Part shown: in pieces, positions 34,101 through 49,100 of the stretch
Position numbering within the stretch: the stretch's first letter is position 1
Layout: each line of letters begins with the position of its first letter
Source: Symbiodinium sp. CCMP2592
Lineage: Eukaryota; Sar; Dinophyceae; Suessiales; Symbiodiniaceae
Length of the DNA stretch: 64,000 nucleotides
Reading direction: 5' to 3'
Assembly (NCBI GenBank): GCA_905221615.1
Contig: CAJNDT010002768.1
Coordinates: 406,094-470,093 of the forward strand
Position numbers and translations under genes: made by a program
The notes under the pieces: generated by a model
The model's database searches: none
Told to the model about the DNA's origin: nothing
What the model saw: the letters and a program-made list of their open reading frames with translations, nothing else

Positions 34101-37100
34101 CTGACAAGCATCTTTGTGGTCCTCTAGCACCATGAAGGCATACAAAGGCCCAATCAAGCTTTAGGTGAAACAAGCCCTTGTCGAAATCCAGAGTACCTTC
34201 AAACACCCATCTTCCGCAGACTCTTCCAAGACCTTCTATCAGTTCTATGCACTAGCAGTCAGTAAACCTGCAAAGGAAAGGTTCGAACAATTCAGAGCAG
34301 CATCCCTTTCTAGTAACCCCCCACATTTAAGCACACTATCATGATATCATGTACCCAGAACGCCGGTTCTTATCAACTCCCCTACTGACAAAAAGCGCGG
34401 CTTTTGGCCAGGTGGAAACCCGCTAATTAGACCTAAACTACTATTTGCTTAAGAACCCCCCAAAAAAAATATATATCCCTTATGGGGGGGAAATATAGGG
34501 ATTATTATTTTATTTTTTTGGTGGTTTCTCAAGCAAATAGTAGTAAACTCACTGACTCCCTCACAGGCAGAAGGGAGACCCCGAGCGTCTAAGACTAAGA
34601 CATGTAACACGGGACGGTGCCACCCTAAACCCTGAACCCAACATCCTACCTGTAGTCTCAATTGTAGTTCCTTTTGTTGGTTTAACCATATATATATATA
34701 TACTACATATTAATTAGGATCCTATAAAGTAACACCAAAAAGGAACTACAATGCAATGGAGACATAAGCCCCAAACCACCACAAATTTTGGGCCAGGTGG
34801 CTGTCCTTATCGGAGGTTGTGGGCGACGGGGCCCCGCCCCCAGTCGAGGTCAGGACTCGCCCGAAGACCGGCGCCGAATGCAGCCCGGCAAGCTGATGCG
34901 GGGGTTTAAGGGCTATCTTCAGGCTGTAGGGTTTACGGTTCCTTTAAGGGGCTCTATAAGGGCTACTATAAGGGCTACTATAAGGGATCTAGAAGGGTAC
35001 TATAATATAGGGGCCTTGATAATTGGATAGGGTTAGCCTTCGGGCCTATAGGTTCCTTCAAGGGATCGATAAGGGTTCCTTCAAGGGATCTTTAAGGGTT
35101 CCGTCAAGGGTTCGGGGTTTAGGGACAGGGTCTACTGCAAGGGTCTTGGGACTTCAATAGGTCAGTAATGTCATACGTTATACTCCCTAACAATAAACCT
35201 AGCTACTATAAGTCCCAGGATCCTCCAAGTAAGGCCATTTTGCCGGACTGTCAGGCCTTGCTGTCTTAAACCCCTCAGAGTTCAGGGCTTTTGGTGTTTC
35301 ATGGCTTGGGGTTTAGGCTATAGGGTGCCCCGCACCCCTATCCCGAACCCGTGGAGTGATGGATTCCGAGATCTGAACAACCATGACTCCCCTATATAGA
35401 CCCTAAACCCCAAACTAAACCCCCCAAAAATGAGCCCTGAACTCTATGAGACCCCAAACCCAAAACCCTTGAACCCCAGCCCTTAAACCCTAAACTCTAG
35501 ATCCGAATACGGTTGATGATATAAATCCTGCATGACCCATAATAAGGAATATACCATAACTCCCATAGTTTATGGTCCTTAAGGTAGGGTTTAGGGTTTA
35601 GGGTTTAGGGTTTAATGCAGGGTTTTTATCATCAACAGAAGAACCCCTTGAGGAGAGTGACACTTCCGGTGCCGGTGCTCGAGCTTCCGCCGCTAAGGGT
35701 GGTGTCGGCACGGCGGATGGAGGCCCGCCGGTAGGACTTCCTGGGCTGTTCTCCCCTAAACCCTCAACCCAAAGCCCTCAACCCTAAACCTCTAAACCCC
35801 TAAACCCTAAACCCTAAACCCTAAACCCTAAACCCTAAACCCTAATCCCTAAACCCTAAACCCTAAACCCTCAACCCTCAACCCCAAGCCCTCAAGCCTA
35901 AACTCGCAACCCTGAGCCCGAAACCCAAAGCTCTCAGCATCTCGCAAACCTAAACCCGTTTCCCAGACCCCCGGGAGGATCCCAAAAGTAGATCCCTTAA
36001 TGGGGGTTCCTATAAAGTACCCTTAGTAGTATAGGGCCCCAAATTAGGGGATCTACTTTCTAGATCCTCCCGGGGGTCTGGGAATAGAAGCCCAAAAGTT
36101 GGAAACCTAGTAGCCTCAATCCTTAAGAGCAATGTCTAGGGAATCCCAGCACTATTTTTGCCTTTATCCGGTTTCCAAGTTTGTACTCAACCCTAAACCC
36201 CTAAACCCTAAACCCCTAAACTAAACCCTAAACCCGCCTATTTAACCGTAAACTGCCTAGCTTCGGGGAGAGGGAGATCGAACCAGCGCCGTCCATGGCA
36301 TCCGTGTCAGGAGCATAGGCTGCTCCTCTAGGATTCTACGGCGCGCTCCTCCGAACTTCGGAGCGGTGGACTGTATGGCTTAGGGATTTTGGTGTAGGGT
36401 ATGGGGATAGAGTTTAGGCCTGTAGGGTTGCGGAATGCAAAAGGCCTAGGGAATTTTGGGGTCAAACGCCCCCGGGGAGCAGCTTCATCGGCACTAGCCG
36501 GCAATGCTGTAACCATGTTGTACATATGCTCTCGTTTTTGATATGTGGTTTAGGGCCCCGAAAAACACTCTTTTTAGGGACTTACATAAGGAAATCATAA
36601 TAAGGAGCCCCAAAGGTAGGATCTTAAGTCATGTTGTTGTCTCATGTATGGTTGTCTATGTAGCTTGCCTTGAAACCCACGGAGAGGCGGAGCGGCCTTC
36701 GTCAGAAAGATGACAGAAGCTACATCCTCGTATTTGCCCTCCTTGGAACCGTAAGCCCTAAACCCCACTATCAAGCTAGCTTCCGGGTATGGCCGAGAGT
36801 GGGCTAGGGCGGTACACTGTCTGACTGCGCATGGCTGGAGCTCGGGACTAACCCAAAGAAGCCCTAAGGCTCCAAGTACCCATATAGTATATACTTAGGC
36901 CTTACTTAAAGTACTTATATAGGGACCTCTTTAAGGCTTAAGTATCTACTATAAAGGTACATGGAGCCTTTGCCTGTAAATCCCAATTCCCAACACTCCG
37001 AGTGCGCAAAAAATATGTAAACCTCAAGGGTCAACCCCCGAACCCCAAAAGCCTGAACCCTCAACCAGGGCGCACGATACTGAAATGTAAACCCCGACCC

Positions 37101-40100
37101 CTAATTACATCTAAGCCCGTGCGGTGCAAGCCAACGTTGAGTTGAGTTGAGTGTTCAAGGTACCGGTTAAGGAGTGAGGGTTAGTCTTCATGCTCGGGTC
37201 CGACTGCATCTCTTAACTTCCTGGCATGGTCGCTCTTGGCTCCAAAAGCGGTCAACAATAGAGTCCGTGAGCTGTAACCGTCTATCCAAGCCTACTTGGA
37301 GGTTCATGTTATAAGTGGGGTTATCCATAATTAGAGTAACCATAATTAAAACCCATACTCGGGAACTTGTAACCCAACCTACAACTACCCATGAACCTCC
37401 AAATCGCTCGCAACTAACGCCTCCCGGGGCCCCAAAGTAGTTCCTTTTTTTGGTAGGAGATTAACGTCCCTAACCAAAAAAGAGGACACACCCAAAAAGG
37501 AACTACTTTGGGGCCTTATAGGGTACTGCCCCAGGAGGCCGCAAAACTCGAAGGTAAACGCAAGCAGCCCCGCCCGCAGCACCCATTACAGTAGAAGCCA
37601 GAAAGTTGGAATATCATTATCGTAACCCCTTTAAGGTAAATTATAGGGGATCCTACCAATAATCCATATTCCAACTTTCTGGAGTTCCCTTTAACCCGAA
37701 ACCACGAACCTCGTCTTTGATTTTAATTATGCCAGGAGACTGAGGCGCCAAAGCGCCAGGATCCCTGAAACCTTGACCCCAAAAGACCAAAACCCTAACC
37801 CAAGGACCTAAACTTATAAACCCTCATCCCCAGAAGAAGACAGGTAGCAGCGTGCAGCCAAACCGGCACACAAACGAATCTTCTCCGAGCGCCCGGCTTG
37901 GGCCACGGCCTCCTAGAATATTGGGGGCAGATTTGCGGATTCGGAGTTTAGTTGTTTTGCGGGTTGCGAGCCTAATCGAGCGAACACGTGCCCAACCTCT
38001 GTGATGGAATACTGAACAAGATCATATGAGTCTAAATTCAGTACGTCACTTCAATTCGAAACCCTAAACCCCAAACGGATTTGTTGAGCATCGTGAACTC
38101 CATCTCTCAATCTCTCTTGCCGCGAGGGCAACGTTTGCTCAGCAAGTCTTCTACCCCATGAGAGAGCGCATTCGGAAGTCGTCTGAGTACGAAAGGGCCC
38201 TTAGTAATTAGACTAGGGTTCCTTTAAAGGATTCCTATTGTAAAGGGGTCTATAAGGGATACTACAAGCGCTCTATAAGATAGGGGCCTTGATGATTTGA
38301 ATAGGGTTCTGGGGAACATGATACTATAATCAGAATAAAGGGAACCCCCAAAATAGTATTGGAAATCATGACGGCCAGTATATTACAGGCTTCTAAGATT
38401 AGGATATCCAGAACCTGTTCTCTATTTACTCATATCCTTGTGCGAAGCAATAGCTCATGTAACGTGGGGGACTTGGACTATCTGTAATTGCACACCAGCT
38501 CGAGCCCGAAAACCTCAAAAGAGGGCTTGGAGGAATCCTCAGTCCCTGAACTTAGGGTTCAGGGTTTTAGGGCTTTAAGGTTTAGGGGTTCAGGGTTGAG
38601 GGTTCAAGAAAGTTGAACTTGTTTTACTTTAAGAGCAAGAGGATTATGATCCAACGTTCCGGCTGCTACTTTAGATTCCATAAACCCAAGTCTTTGCACC
38701 CTGAACTCAACCTTTAGCCCCAAACCCTACTTAGAGGATCATGGGACTTAGTAAGTAGGTTATAATTGGGGTTATAAGTCTCCTAAGTGGGGTTACCCTA
38801 ACTATAACCTACTTATAGCCTTACTTACTAAGTCCCATGACCCTTTAAGTAACCGTAACCCATAAACCCTAAACCTTCAACCCTGGCCCCCAATCTCGGG
38901 CCTCGTGTTCGCGGCGCAAGGCGACCTTGAGTTCCCCAAACTCCTCTGCCGCCGCCTGCAGCGAGCAACTGCAATTACAACTATAGAAAAACCTCAGAAC
39001 ATGCTTTGGAGAGATTTTTGATTTTGATGGACTCTTGAAAGGCTTTATAGTTTTAGGGACCTCAGGACAAGTAGAACACTTCAATACAGTTTCTGTATTG
39101 AAAGTTTCTGTAAGGGTTACCATGGGGACCTTCATAACTTGAGCAGGGTGCGGGTATAGTTTAGTAGTATACTTACTTCTCCGATAAGCCATAGGGAAAT
39201 AAAAGGATAAGCTTTCCGACTACTACTAAAATATACAAACCCCAAAAGTTCAAAAATTTGGTATCGGAGAACTAAGTCTAACACAATACGCACAGAAAAA
39301 AGGAGAGCCCCGCAACAGTATTACTAAATACTCGGGCTTCCACACCCAAAGGCTCCATGTACCTTTATAGTAGGTACTTAAGCCTTAAAGGGGTCCCCAT
39401 ATAGGTACTTTAAGGCTTAAGTATATACTGTATACTATATGGGTACATGGAGCCTTAGGGACAGTAGCTCGGTAAACGGCGCTTCTGGGGTCTATTGAAA
39501 AGGGCTGATCGGGGCTTCACAGGTAGAAATAATGTGGGTGGTTGTCAAAATTCGGGTACCTTTTTGGGTCCCCATTACAATATGGCGCCTAATATTTCGG
39601 GTAATTACCCAAAAAGGAGCCCTAATTTTGACAACTACCCACGCCCCTTCTAAGGTTTAGAGTTTATGCTTGTGCCCCAACCCTAAAACACCTTTACACA
39701 CAAGCGACGTGAACCAAAGGTAAACCCAAATTCGAAGCCTACACCCTCCTTACCCAAAAAAGCACCGAAATGGCTCCGACTTCGTCTGCCTTGTCGAACT
39801 CGGCCTCAGCATCCTGCAGAGCAACGTAGAGCGACCTGACACGCGAGTCAGGGCTGTAATGATGGCTTTAATGTAGTGGCCCTTGTTTATTTGGCCCTAC
39901 ATGGGTAGTTCTCAAAATTAGTGTCTCCTTTTTGGGTACCCTAAATATTAAGTGCCGTATTATAATCAGGACCCAAAAAGGGACCCTAATTTTGACAACC
40001 ACCCATATGTTTGAAGCCGGCTCTAGATGAGATTCAGTGGGTCAGTAGCAACCTCAGATGCAAGGGCCTCCTAAACCCCCTCAAAGGAACCCTTAAAGGA

Positions 40101-43100
40101 ACCCTGAACCCTTAAGTAGGAACCCTTATAGATCCCTTAAAGGAACCCTTATAGATCCCTTAAAAGGAACCCTTATAGATCCCTTAAAGGAACCCTTATA
40201 GATCCCTGTTCCTTTTATAGATCCCTTAAAGGAGCCCTTACAGGAGCCCTAAACCCCCGTTACAGTAGCCCTTAGAGGAACCCTAAACCCCCCCCTTAAG
40301 GGAACCCTTGGAGCATCCCTCAAAGGAACCCTAAACGCCATCAAAGGAACCCTTAAAGCAAGCCTAAATGCCCTCAAAGGGTATAGGGGATGTAGGTGTG
40401 CGGCCCAGGGTTTATAGAGTTTGGGGTTTAGGATTTACAGTTTAGGGTTGATAGGGGTTAAGGATGCACATCGGAGGTTCTTGCGCTTGAACCCCAAACT
40501 CCCCAAAAACCCCAACGGGAAACCCAAGACGTCCTATCTATACTCTCAAAAGCAAGTAGAGTAATGGCCCAACACCTATAAAAGGCGATTATCCTATATA
40601 CTTTTGGGGCCCAGGTAATTAAGCCCTCTCCCCCAACCATAAACTTAGGCACTAAACTAAACCCCGGACCCTGGACTCTAAATCCAGGACCCTTGCATTA
40701 TAGCCCCCTACCCTGAACCCCAATTCGCGCGCCTTGATGGTTGGACCCAAAATTATACACAATTGTTGGGTCCTTCTTTCGGACTCGCGGAGCGTTATCA
40801 AACCCTGAAAAATCTTTCCAAAACCGTACTGTAAAACCCCTGTAAAGCCGTGTTACAGTAATCCTGTCAATACCAGCCATCTAGCGGGTTCTACGGGTTC
40901 TATTCCTCCCGGCCCCTGTCCAAAGAGCCCCAGAAACCCCCTAATCCACGATCCCCAAACCCTATAACCCAACACCCCCTAAAACTTGAACCCAAAATTC
41001 TAAATCCTAAACCCCGAACCCTACTCTGCAAAAGGACTACAGGAGCCTAAGTAATTATCTATACTATTTTAGGGGTTCCTCATTATAATTGTAGGATAAT
41101 GGGCCCCAAAACCCTTTTCAAATTATTAAGGCCTCTATGTGTTATAGACCCCTTGTAGTAGCCCGTATAGTCCCCTCTGGAGGAACCCTATTCAACATAG
41201 GACCCCTTACAGACTCTCTATAAACGGAACCTTTACAGGAACCCTTTTCCAATTATAAAGGCCCCTACATTTGGTCTTCCGAGGCGCTGAAGTGACTGCA
41301 TCTCTGCTTTCGCGAGCCGGGTTTGCAATGCCTCCCCAGCTGCGCTTTCCGTGCTGAGTTGTTTACTGTTCAGCGTTTGGGGCTTAAGGGTTTAGGGTTC
41401 AGGGTTTTAGGGTTTTGGGGTTTAGGGTTTTGGTGTTGTTTAGAATCTAGGTTTTTTTGAGCTCCTTTCTATGTCTGCCCAACCATCTGAGCTAGCATAA
41501 GGCAGGGTTTAGCAGCAAGCCAAAACCCGAAACCCTGAACCTAACCCACACCTACACCCGCCATATTGACCCCTTAATTTTCGAACACAAAGTCAAAAAT
41601 CCTAAACCCTCAACTCTAAGAAAACTCCTAAACGGAACTCCAGAAAGTTGGAATATGGATTAATGGTAGGATCCCCTATAATTTACCTTGAAGGGGTTAC
41701 GATAATGATATTCCAACTTTCTGGCTTCTACAGTACCATCTCCTAACCGTGATCAAGGAGGGCGGCCTGCGCCAGCCGAGCCTTCCTAGGCAGCCAGGAT
41801 TCGGGGGGTGAGGGGCTTAGGCTTACCCTAAGGCTCTAAGGACTCATATTTTAAGGCTTTTGGGCCTAAAGACCATATTATATAAGGCTTTTGGGCCATT
41901 TTGAGCCTTAGGCTTAGGGTGTCTAGTATTTAGGGTAAACCCTAAATCCTAAATCGTTAAACCCCAAATCCTTAAACCCTTCTAGGGTAAACCCTAAACC
42001 CTAAATCGCTAAACCCTAAACCCTAAACCCTAGGCCTTAGTAGTTCAGGGCTGGGGCTTCGAGTTTAACTATCGGCTAAGTCTAAACTTAGGCCTGTGGG
42101 TGGGGGCTTCCAGGTTGCCAAAGTAGGGGAGGGTTTATAGGGTTCCTTTAAGGGCTTCCTATGGAAGGGGCCCATAAGGATATGAATCCTTTTCTCATTT
42201 TTTAAGGCCCCTATATTGGGGTAGGGTTTAGGGTTGAGGGTTTAGTCTTTTGTTTTTGTGGGTGGTTGTCAAAATTATGGACCCTTTTTGGGTACCCTAA
42301 ACATTATATAGGTGCCGTACTAACAAAGGACCCCAAAAAAGACCCTGATTTTGACAGCCACCCTTCTTTAAGTGCGTCTGCGAGTCGGATGAAAGGATCC
42401 TGGGCCTGCGTAGGGAACCCGAGACACACCTGTACTTAAAGGCTCATGGGACTTAGTAAGTAAGGCTATAAGTAGATCATAAGAGGGATAACCCCACTTA
42501 GGGGACTTATAAGCCCAATTATAACCTACTTACTAAGTCCCATGATCCTTCAAGTATGGGAGTGCATCAACAAGTGTAACGGGACAATACCAATGGTTAT
42601 GTGTGCATGTGTATCTATAGAGGCTTTATGTAATTTCACATATATGTTCATGTATATGTATGTATATATTCACACACACACATATATATATATAAATAAA
42701 TAAATGAATACTGATATGTGTGTGCACACGCACTCACATGTATAAACATAAGCACAACTGTAAATATACATAACCGACTAAACAAACCCTTAACTTGACC
42801 AAAAGGGGTTGCCGGTCCCTAGGCGCGGGGTTAGGTTGCAGGCTTTCGCGTTCCCTACTCACCAAAGGTAAGCAAATCTGGACCCGAAGTTGAACAAAGC
42901 GGTGTGAACCCTAAGCCCATGAACCCTCATATCCTAAACCCGTAAACCCCTATGTATCCTAAACCCTTCAACGAGGCAGACCTGAAGCCGTATCTTCAAT
43001 GCCAGGTGTCGAGTGCAAGCGGGCCATCGCCAGGTGCTTCGTGAGCTCTACCACCCTGGCCTCCAACGCCTCGAACTAACATGGGTGGTTGTCAATATGA

Positions 43101-46100
43101 GGGTCCCTTTTTGGGTCCCTATTACAATACCGCACCGAATATTTAGGGTACCCAAAAAGGTACCATAATTTTGACAACTACCCACATGGTTTCAGGGTTC
43201 AGCCCCCCCCAGGGCCCTTTAATCGAGGCCTTATGATCCTTAATAGTGGGTATTGGGGGTATAGAGGGTAGTTCGAGGGTCTAAGAGTGAGGGTTTAGGC
43301 TGTTTAGGGTTTAGGTAGGGTTAGGGTGCTGAGGTTTGTTGGTTTAGGGAGGGTTTAGCGTGTTGACAGTTGAGGTTTAGTGTTTAGAGAAGGTAGAGGT
43401 TTCAGGGTGGGTTTAGGATGGTTTAGGGTACCCTTTTTCCGCTTTAGAGCTCAGGGCTCAGGGAGGCTGTGGGTTTCTTGGGAGGTTTAGGGTTTCACAA
43501 GCCCCAAATTACTAGGTGTGGCTTTTAAAGCCTTTGAAACATATTAATAAATAAGATGCTCTTAAGCCCAACAAGGGAAAATATAAAATGTCCCAAAGCC
43601 CTACCTAGATTACGATATCGGCTCTAGCAGAGAAAGCCTAAGGGTCGAAAGGACCCAATGACTAGACACTTGGGCTTCGGATAGTACTGCGTAGTCACAT
43701 AGGTTTGCGAGCAACGGGGAAGACAATCATCAAGTCCGACCCTTTTAGAATAAAGATTCTTTGGTATTTGTGGGCCCCAGAAGGGCTCTCAGTTTAAGGG
43801 TTAAGGCTTGAGGGCACGAAAGGACTCTTATTCTAGAGGGATTAGGGGTTCTAGTAGGGTTCAGAAGCAACGCCGAGAAGGGACCTCCCTTTTCAGAACC
43901 TTATAAGGGAACCCTATCATATACCTCAACCTACAAGAACCTGCTTTTGCGTCTTAACTTCCGTGTTTAACAGGCTATGATAAGTATCCACAAACAAGCA
44001 GATTTGGTAGGTTGAGGTAGGGTTCAGGGTTCTAAGTACCCTAAACCCTAAACCGTTATAAGCCGTAGATCCCAAAACCTGGAAACCTCAACCACAAGCA
44101 TGGCCCAAGCTCCTTTGGGACTGCACGGAATCCGACTGACGACTGTCTGCAAGGTTCCTAAACCCTACTTGGAGGGGTAGGGGACTTAGTAAGTCGTTTA
44201 TAAGTAGGGTTATAATTGGGGTAAGTCCATTTAGGGTACTTATAAGTCTACTTATAACCTACTTACTAAGTGCCCTGCCCCTCCAAGTAGACCTTAGATC
44301 AACTCCAACCCTGAACGCTATGCCTTCAAACTCAAAACCTAAACCCAAAGCCCTGAACCTCAATAACCCAAAGTTTAAGAAGCTTAAGCCCTAAACGTTG
44401 AATCTTAAGAGCCCTATCCCCTGAACCTTAAACCTTAAGAATCCTACTCCCCTACACCTGAAAAACCTTATTAGCCTTGCACCCTAAACCCTAAACCATC
44501 CTAAATCCTAAACACCTTTCAAGGGACCCTAAGCCTAAAGGGGTCTACAAGGGATCTATAGTCGTAGGGTTCTATTTTAAGGGCCTTAAATAGGAACCTG
44601 GTTCTTTATCAAGTATCGTATCATGGCGAAACTATACTGAACTTAGAACCCTAGCAAAAATTTTAATTTTAGCTGTTTCTTAGGGGTTATATTAATAACC
44701 ACAAAAGTAAAAATATTTCTAAGTACCCCTAAGGAAACCGCCGGCCCCTAAACCCTAAATCCTAAACCCTACCGGTCTATGGCCCCAAAGTAGTTCCTTT
44801 TTAGGTAGTATATTAGAGTCCCTAACCAAAAAAGAGGTCACACCCAAAAAGAAACTACTTTGGGGAGCCGGCCTCCCGGTCAAGGCTCTCATTCCGCTCC
44901 TTCTCCGCGGCTGCGGCGGCCGCGGGATCCAAGCTGCGAAACTCCTCTGAGGCTTTTGGGACTCTTACCTTAACCTACCAAACCCTACTTTTTTGTAGGT
45001 TCTTATGATAAACCCAAACATGGGATTTAAAGGGACCCTAGAACAAAAGTAGGCTTTGGTAGGTTAAGGTAGGGTTTAGGGTTTTGGGGTTTAGGGTCTT
45101 TAGGGGTGCGAAGGGTTCCTACAAGATCTTTAGGATTCCTGTCAGGGTTCTACAACTGGCTTATAACATCCTAGTAGGCTCCTGATATGAAGATTTGAAC
45201 ACCTAGACCAGGGCTTCGGGTTTACATGCCTCTAGATGGGGAAATCCAGCGGCGTGAAGACTGAGAGTAGGATTTGGGGGTTGGGATTTACAGTAGTCCA
45301 ATAGAAAAGGTCAATCGAAGGATACTATCACTGCTCATTTAACCTCCGACGTGGTAAGCTTAGTGTTGTGCATTTCAGGTTGCGGTTTTTTCAAGGACGA
45401 CGGCGGGACGAGTAAGGGTTATAACTGTATACAGGTTAAACCCCAATCACAGTCTCCATGCGACGCGTCGCTTTGCATGGCTGCCTGTGTGCCTTCCTAA
45501 TTCGTGCCTTCATGTCTGCGTTTTGTAACGCACTCTTGTCTTTCTCGAGATCGACTGTTCTCACTGTTAGCAGCTCCTATGAAAACTTATATTTTTTCTT
45601 CTTCCATAACGGAAAAATCATGCAACCTGCGCCACTTCTCATTTTCAGGTGCTGTAGATACCAGAATGTCCATGAGCTTCATGACCTTGCACCAAAGTAA
45701 GGCACATGAAAAGTGATCGCCATGAGCATCTGATGTGGCCTCAGGTCGTTGACGATCTCACAGGCTACTTGGAGGGGCAGGGGACTTAGTAAGTAGGTTA
45801 TAAGTAGAATTATAAGTACCCTAAATTGAGTTACCCCAATTATAATCCTACTCATAACCTTATTTACTAAGTCCCATGATCCTCCAAGTACCCCCTTCAG
45901 CTGCCAGTCTCGTCTTTCCTCGGCCATCCTTGCTGCATTGTATCTCGGACCTCTCTCTTAACCCTAAGACTCTACACCCTGCCCTAAACCCATAACCCAA
46001 ACCCCTAACACCTATACACCCTAGACCCAAACCCCCAAAAACCTAAACCCTAAACCCAAACCCCTAAAACCCTAAACCCAAACCCCTAACCCCTAAAACC

Positions 46101-49100
46101 TAAACCCTAAACCCTAACCCAAACCCCTAAATCCTTGAAGCCCCCAACTCTTCACCACATGTGGAGGTGATGCTTCGGACCGTGAGCCATTGTAAGAACT
46201 CCGTAAGCAACACCGAATGCCAACTACCTGGACCCCCAAAGTATGTAGAATAATAGCCTCTTATAGGTATTGGGCCATTAGTTTACCTACTTTGGTGGTT
46301 TAGGCACTTACAACCCAAGCCAAAGAAAGCATAGATAAACCCTCAGTCACATGCCCCCCCACTGACACTGTCCTCAGGAATTTGGAGCAAGTCATTCACT
46401 TCGACCTGACAAAAGGACTCAGGGGGATTCTGGCTGCTTGTGTTTTCATGATTCAGGCTTACGGATGTCAAGCTCAACCGGACCCAGTCCTGAAACCTAT
46501 AAGGTAAAAGCCAGAAAGTTGGAATATGAATTTCCTAAACTCTGTATGGTAAAATATAGGGTATCCTACCCTGAAACCATATTCCAACTTTCTGGAGTTC
46601 CCTTTAGGCTCTCAGACCACGACCCTACTCCCATCTCTAATTTAATCCCTGACAAAACCGTTGCAACAAGGTTTCAACTCACTTGCGGGTTTTTGGGTTC
46701 AAGGACGTTTCACATACTGCGGAAGAAGAAAATGGTATTCGCCCTTGCGTAGGCTTCAAAGTAGGTGAGCTTGCTTCTGTGGATTCGGGCTTGAATGGTT
46801 TCTCGGGCAGTTCATCCAAGCCGCCCTGCTCTGAACCCTAAAGCCCGAATCCATAGAAGCAAGCTCACCTATACCATGAAGCCTACGCAAGGGCGAATAC
46901 CATTTTCTTGCATATGTGAACCGTCCTTGAACCCAAACCCGAAAGCGACCTGAAACCTTTTTGAGACACATTGGACCCTTGCGAAACCCACAACTGTAAA
47001 GCCCTCGACACTATGCTATATACCTCGACAGCCCTGAGCCGTAAAAGGCCAAAACCCCTGAACCTGGAACCCGAACCCTCTCACTCCCATAACCCTAACC
47101 ATGAAAAACACCCTTTAAGGACCTTCTAGTGCCCTCATTCTAGAAAATCCATGAATCACCGTACGCTGCCTCCTCTGGATTCTGCGCGCTGAGGATGGAT
47201 TCAGCGAGGCTGATGTCTGCCTCAGAACCGAGACTCGATACCCTAACCCTAAGGCTCTAAGGACTCATATTTTAAGGCTTTTGGGCCTAAAGACCATATT
47301 ATAAAAGGCTTTTGGGCCATTTTGAGCCTTAGGGTACACCCAAACCCAACCCAGGACCCCCCAAGTGCCCTTTAACAGAGCCCTTATGGCCCTTAATAGT
47401 GGGTGTTTGGGGTATATTAGAGGGTAGTTGCTCTAAGTCGATCATGTTGTTAAGCTTTCGGGGCACTATAGGGGTCGTCGGGGCGGAGGGCTTGGGATTC
47501 ATAGCTATTTTGGGCCTGCGAAGGGCTTTATTCTGCAGTATGGTTATATAGGGGCCTAAAAAAACTACCAATACTATTTTGGGGGGTACCTTACAAGAAC
47601 AAGAGCTAGAGTATAATGGGCCCAAAGCCCTATTCTAATTATTGAGGCCCCCCTATATTACGCCCTGGCGGCTGGTATCTTTGATTGTCCTGCCTTGCAG
47701 GATTTCCCATAAATGGCCAACAAACATGTGTTTAGACTGATTAGATAGTAACTACGGCTTTAAGTAAGGTCACCAATTAAGGTGCTTCTGACCTTACTCA
47801 TGTTCCTCCAAGCAAAATCCGCCTTGCCGCAGATGGGATACTATAGGCCCGGGGCCTTAATGATCAGAATGGGGATTGGGGGCATAATATGTTATAACTA
47901 TACTAAGGGCCCTCAAGAATTCGACTACGATTTGACTATGGCCCTATAACATGCCTCTTTACACGCCGCAAGCCCAACGAACCCGGCAGTCCCCAAAGCC
48001 CACACCCTGCAAACACCGCCTTAGCATTCATTAGCCCCTGATCTACAAGGTATGACATGCGGTTCCGCATTAGGTTCCCCAAAGCATTCTTCGAATCGTG
48101 GCAAGCGCCGTGTTGTGAGCCATTCAACTTAAAGCCAAATCCTAAGGCTCGAAGGACTCATATTTTAAGGCTTTTGGGCCTAAAGACCATATTATAAAAG
48201 GCTTTTGGGCCATTTTGAGCCTCAGGGACACCACAAAACCTGATGAAACGCCAACCCTGGACTGAGCGCTAATCTCCGACCCCACAGCCCTAAACCCTCA
48301 ATGTAGACAACCTGAAACCCAAAATCCTTGCAGGGATTCGGCGGGACCTTTTCATTTAAACCCTAAAACCAGAGATTTGCCTTCAACCCCAACCCGAAGA
48401 ATTGAACCCTAACCCCAAGGGTCCAAGCACCTAATAATCATTTGCTGCCCAAAATCCTAACCTACATAACTACCATCCTAAAACCGAGTACCTAATTAAT
48501 TGTGGGTCCTGTGGACCCTTGGGGTAATAGCCTAAACCCTAAAGCGAACCCTAGCGGATTCTGAGATCCCCTGCGCCGAGGACGCCTGCCGCCTTGGCCT
48601 TTGCCAAAGCCGCGACCAAACCGGATGGGGCGCCGTCTGCCTCGGCTACTTGGAGGATCATGGGACTTATAACCCCAATTTAATTGGGGTTATAAGTAAT
48701 TATAAGTATAATTCCTTATTTATATCTCCAGTTACTAAGTCCCATGATCACTCAATTACTGGATGTTCACATATCACATAGCAGCAAGGCGAAGAAGAAC
48801 TAGTCGTATGTAGTAGCAGCTGTAGTATCATAAGAGTAGTAACTAGTCTTCCTCGTCGCAGTAGTAGTAGCACAGTGGTAGTCGTCGTCGTGGCAGCCGC
48901 AGCAGCTATAGGAGCAGAAGTAGTAGCAGGGTAGCCTGGCAGCAAGTGGAATTGGAAGCCATGGTACACAGGAGAATTGGACGAGGGTGGCTGAAAGAGG
49001 GTTCAGTGGTTTAAGGTTTAACAGCATGGCTAGGCAGACAACACCCTGGGTGTAGCCCCATGCAAAGATCACATACGTAAGAACGCTGCCTCGCGGTGCT

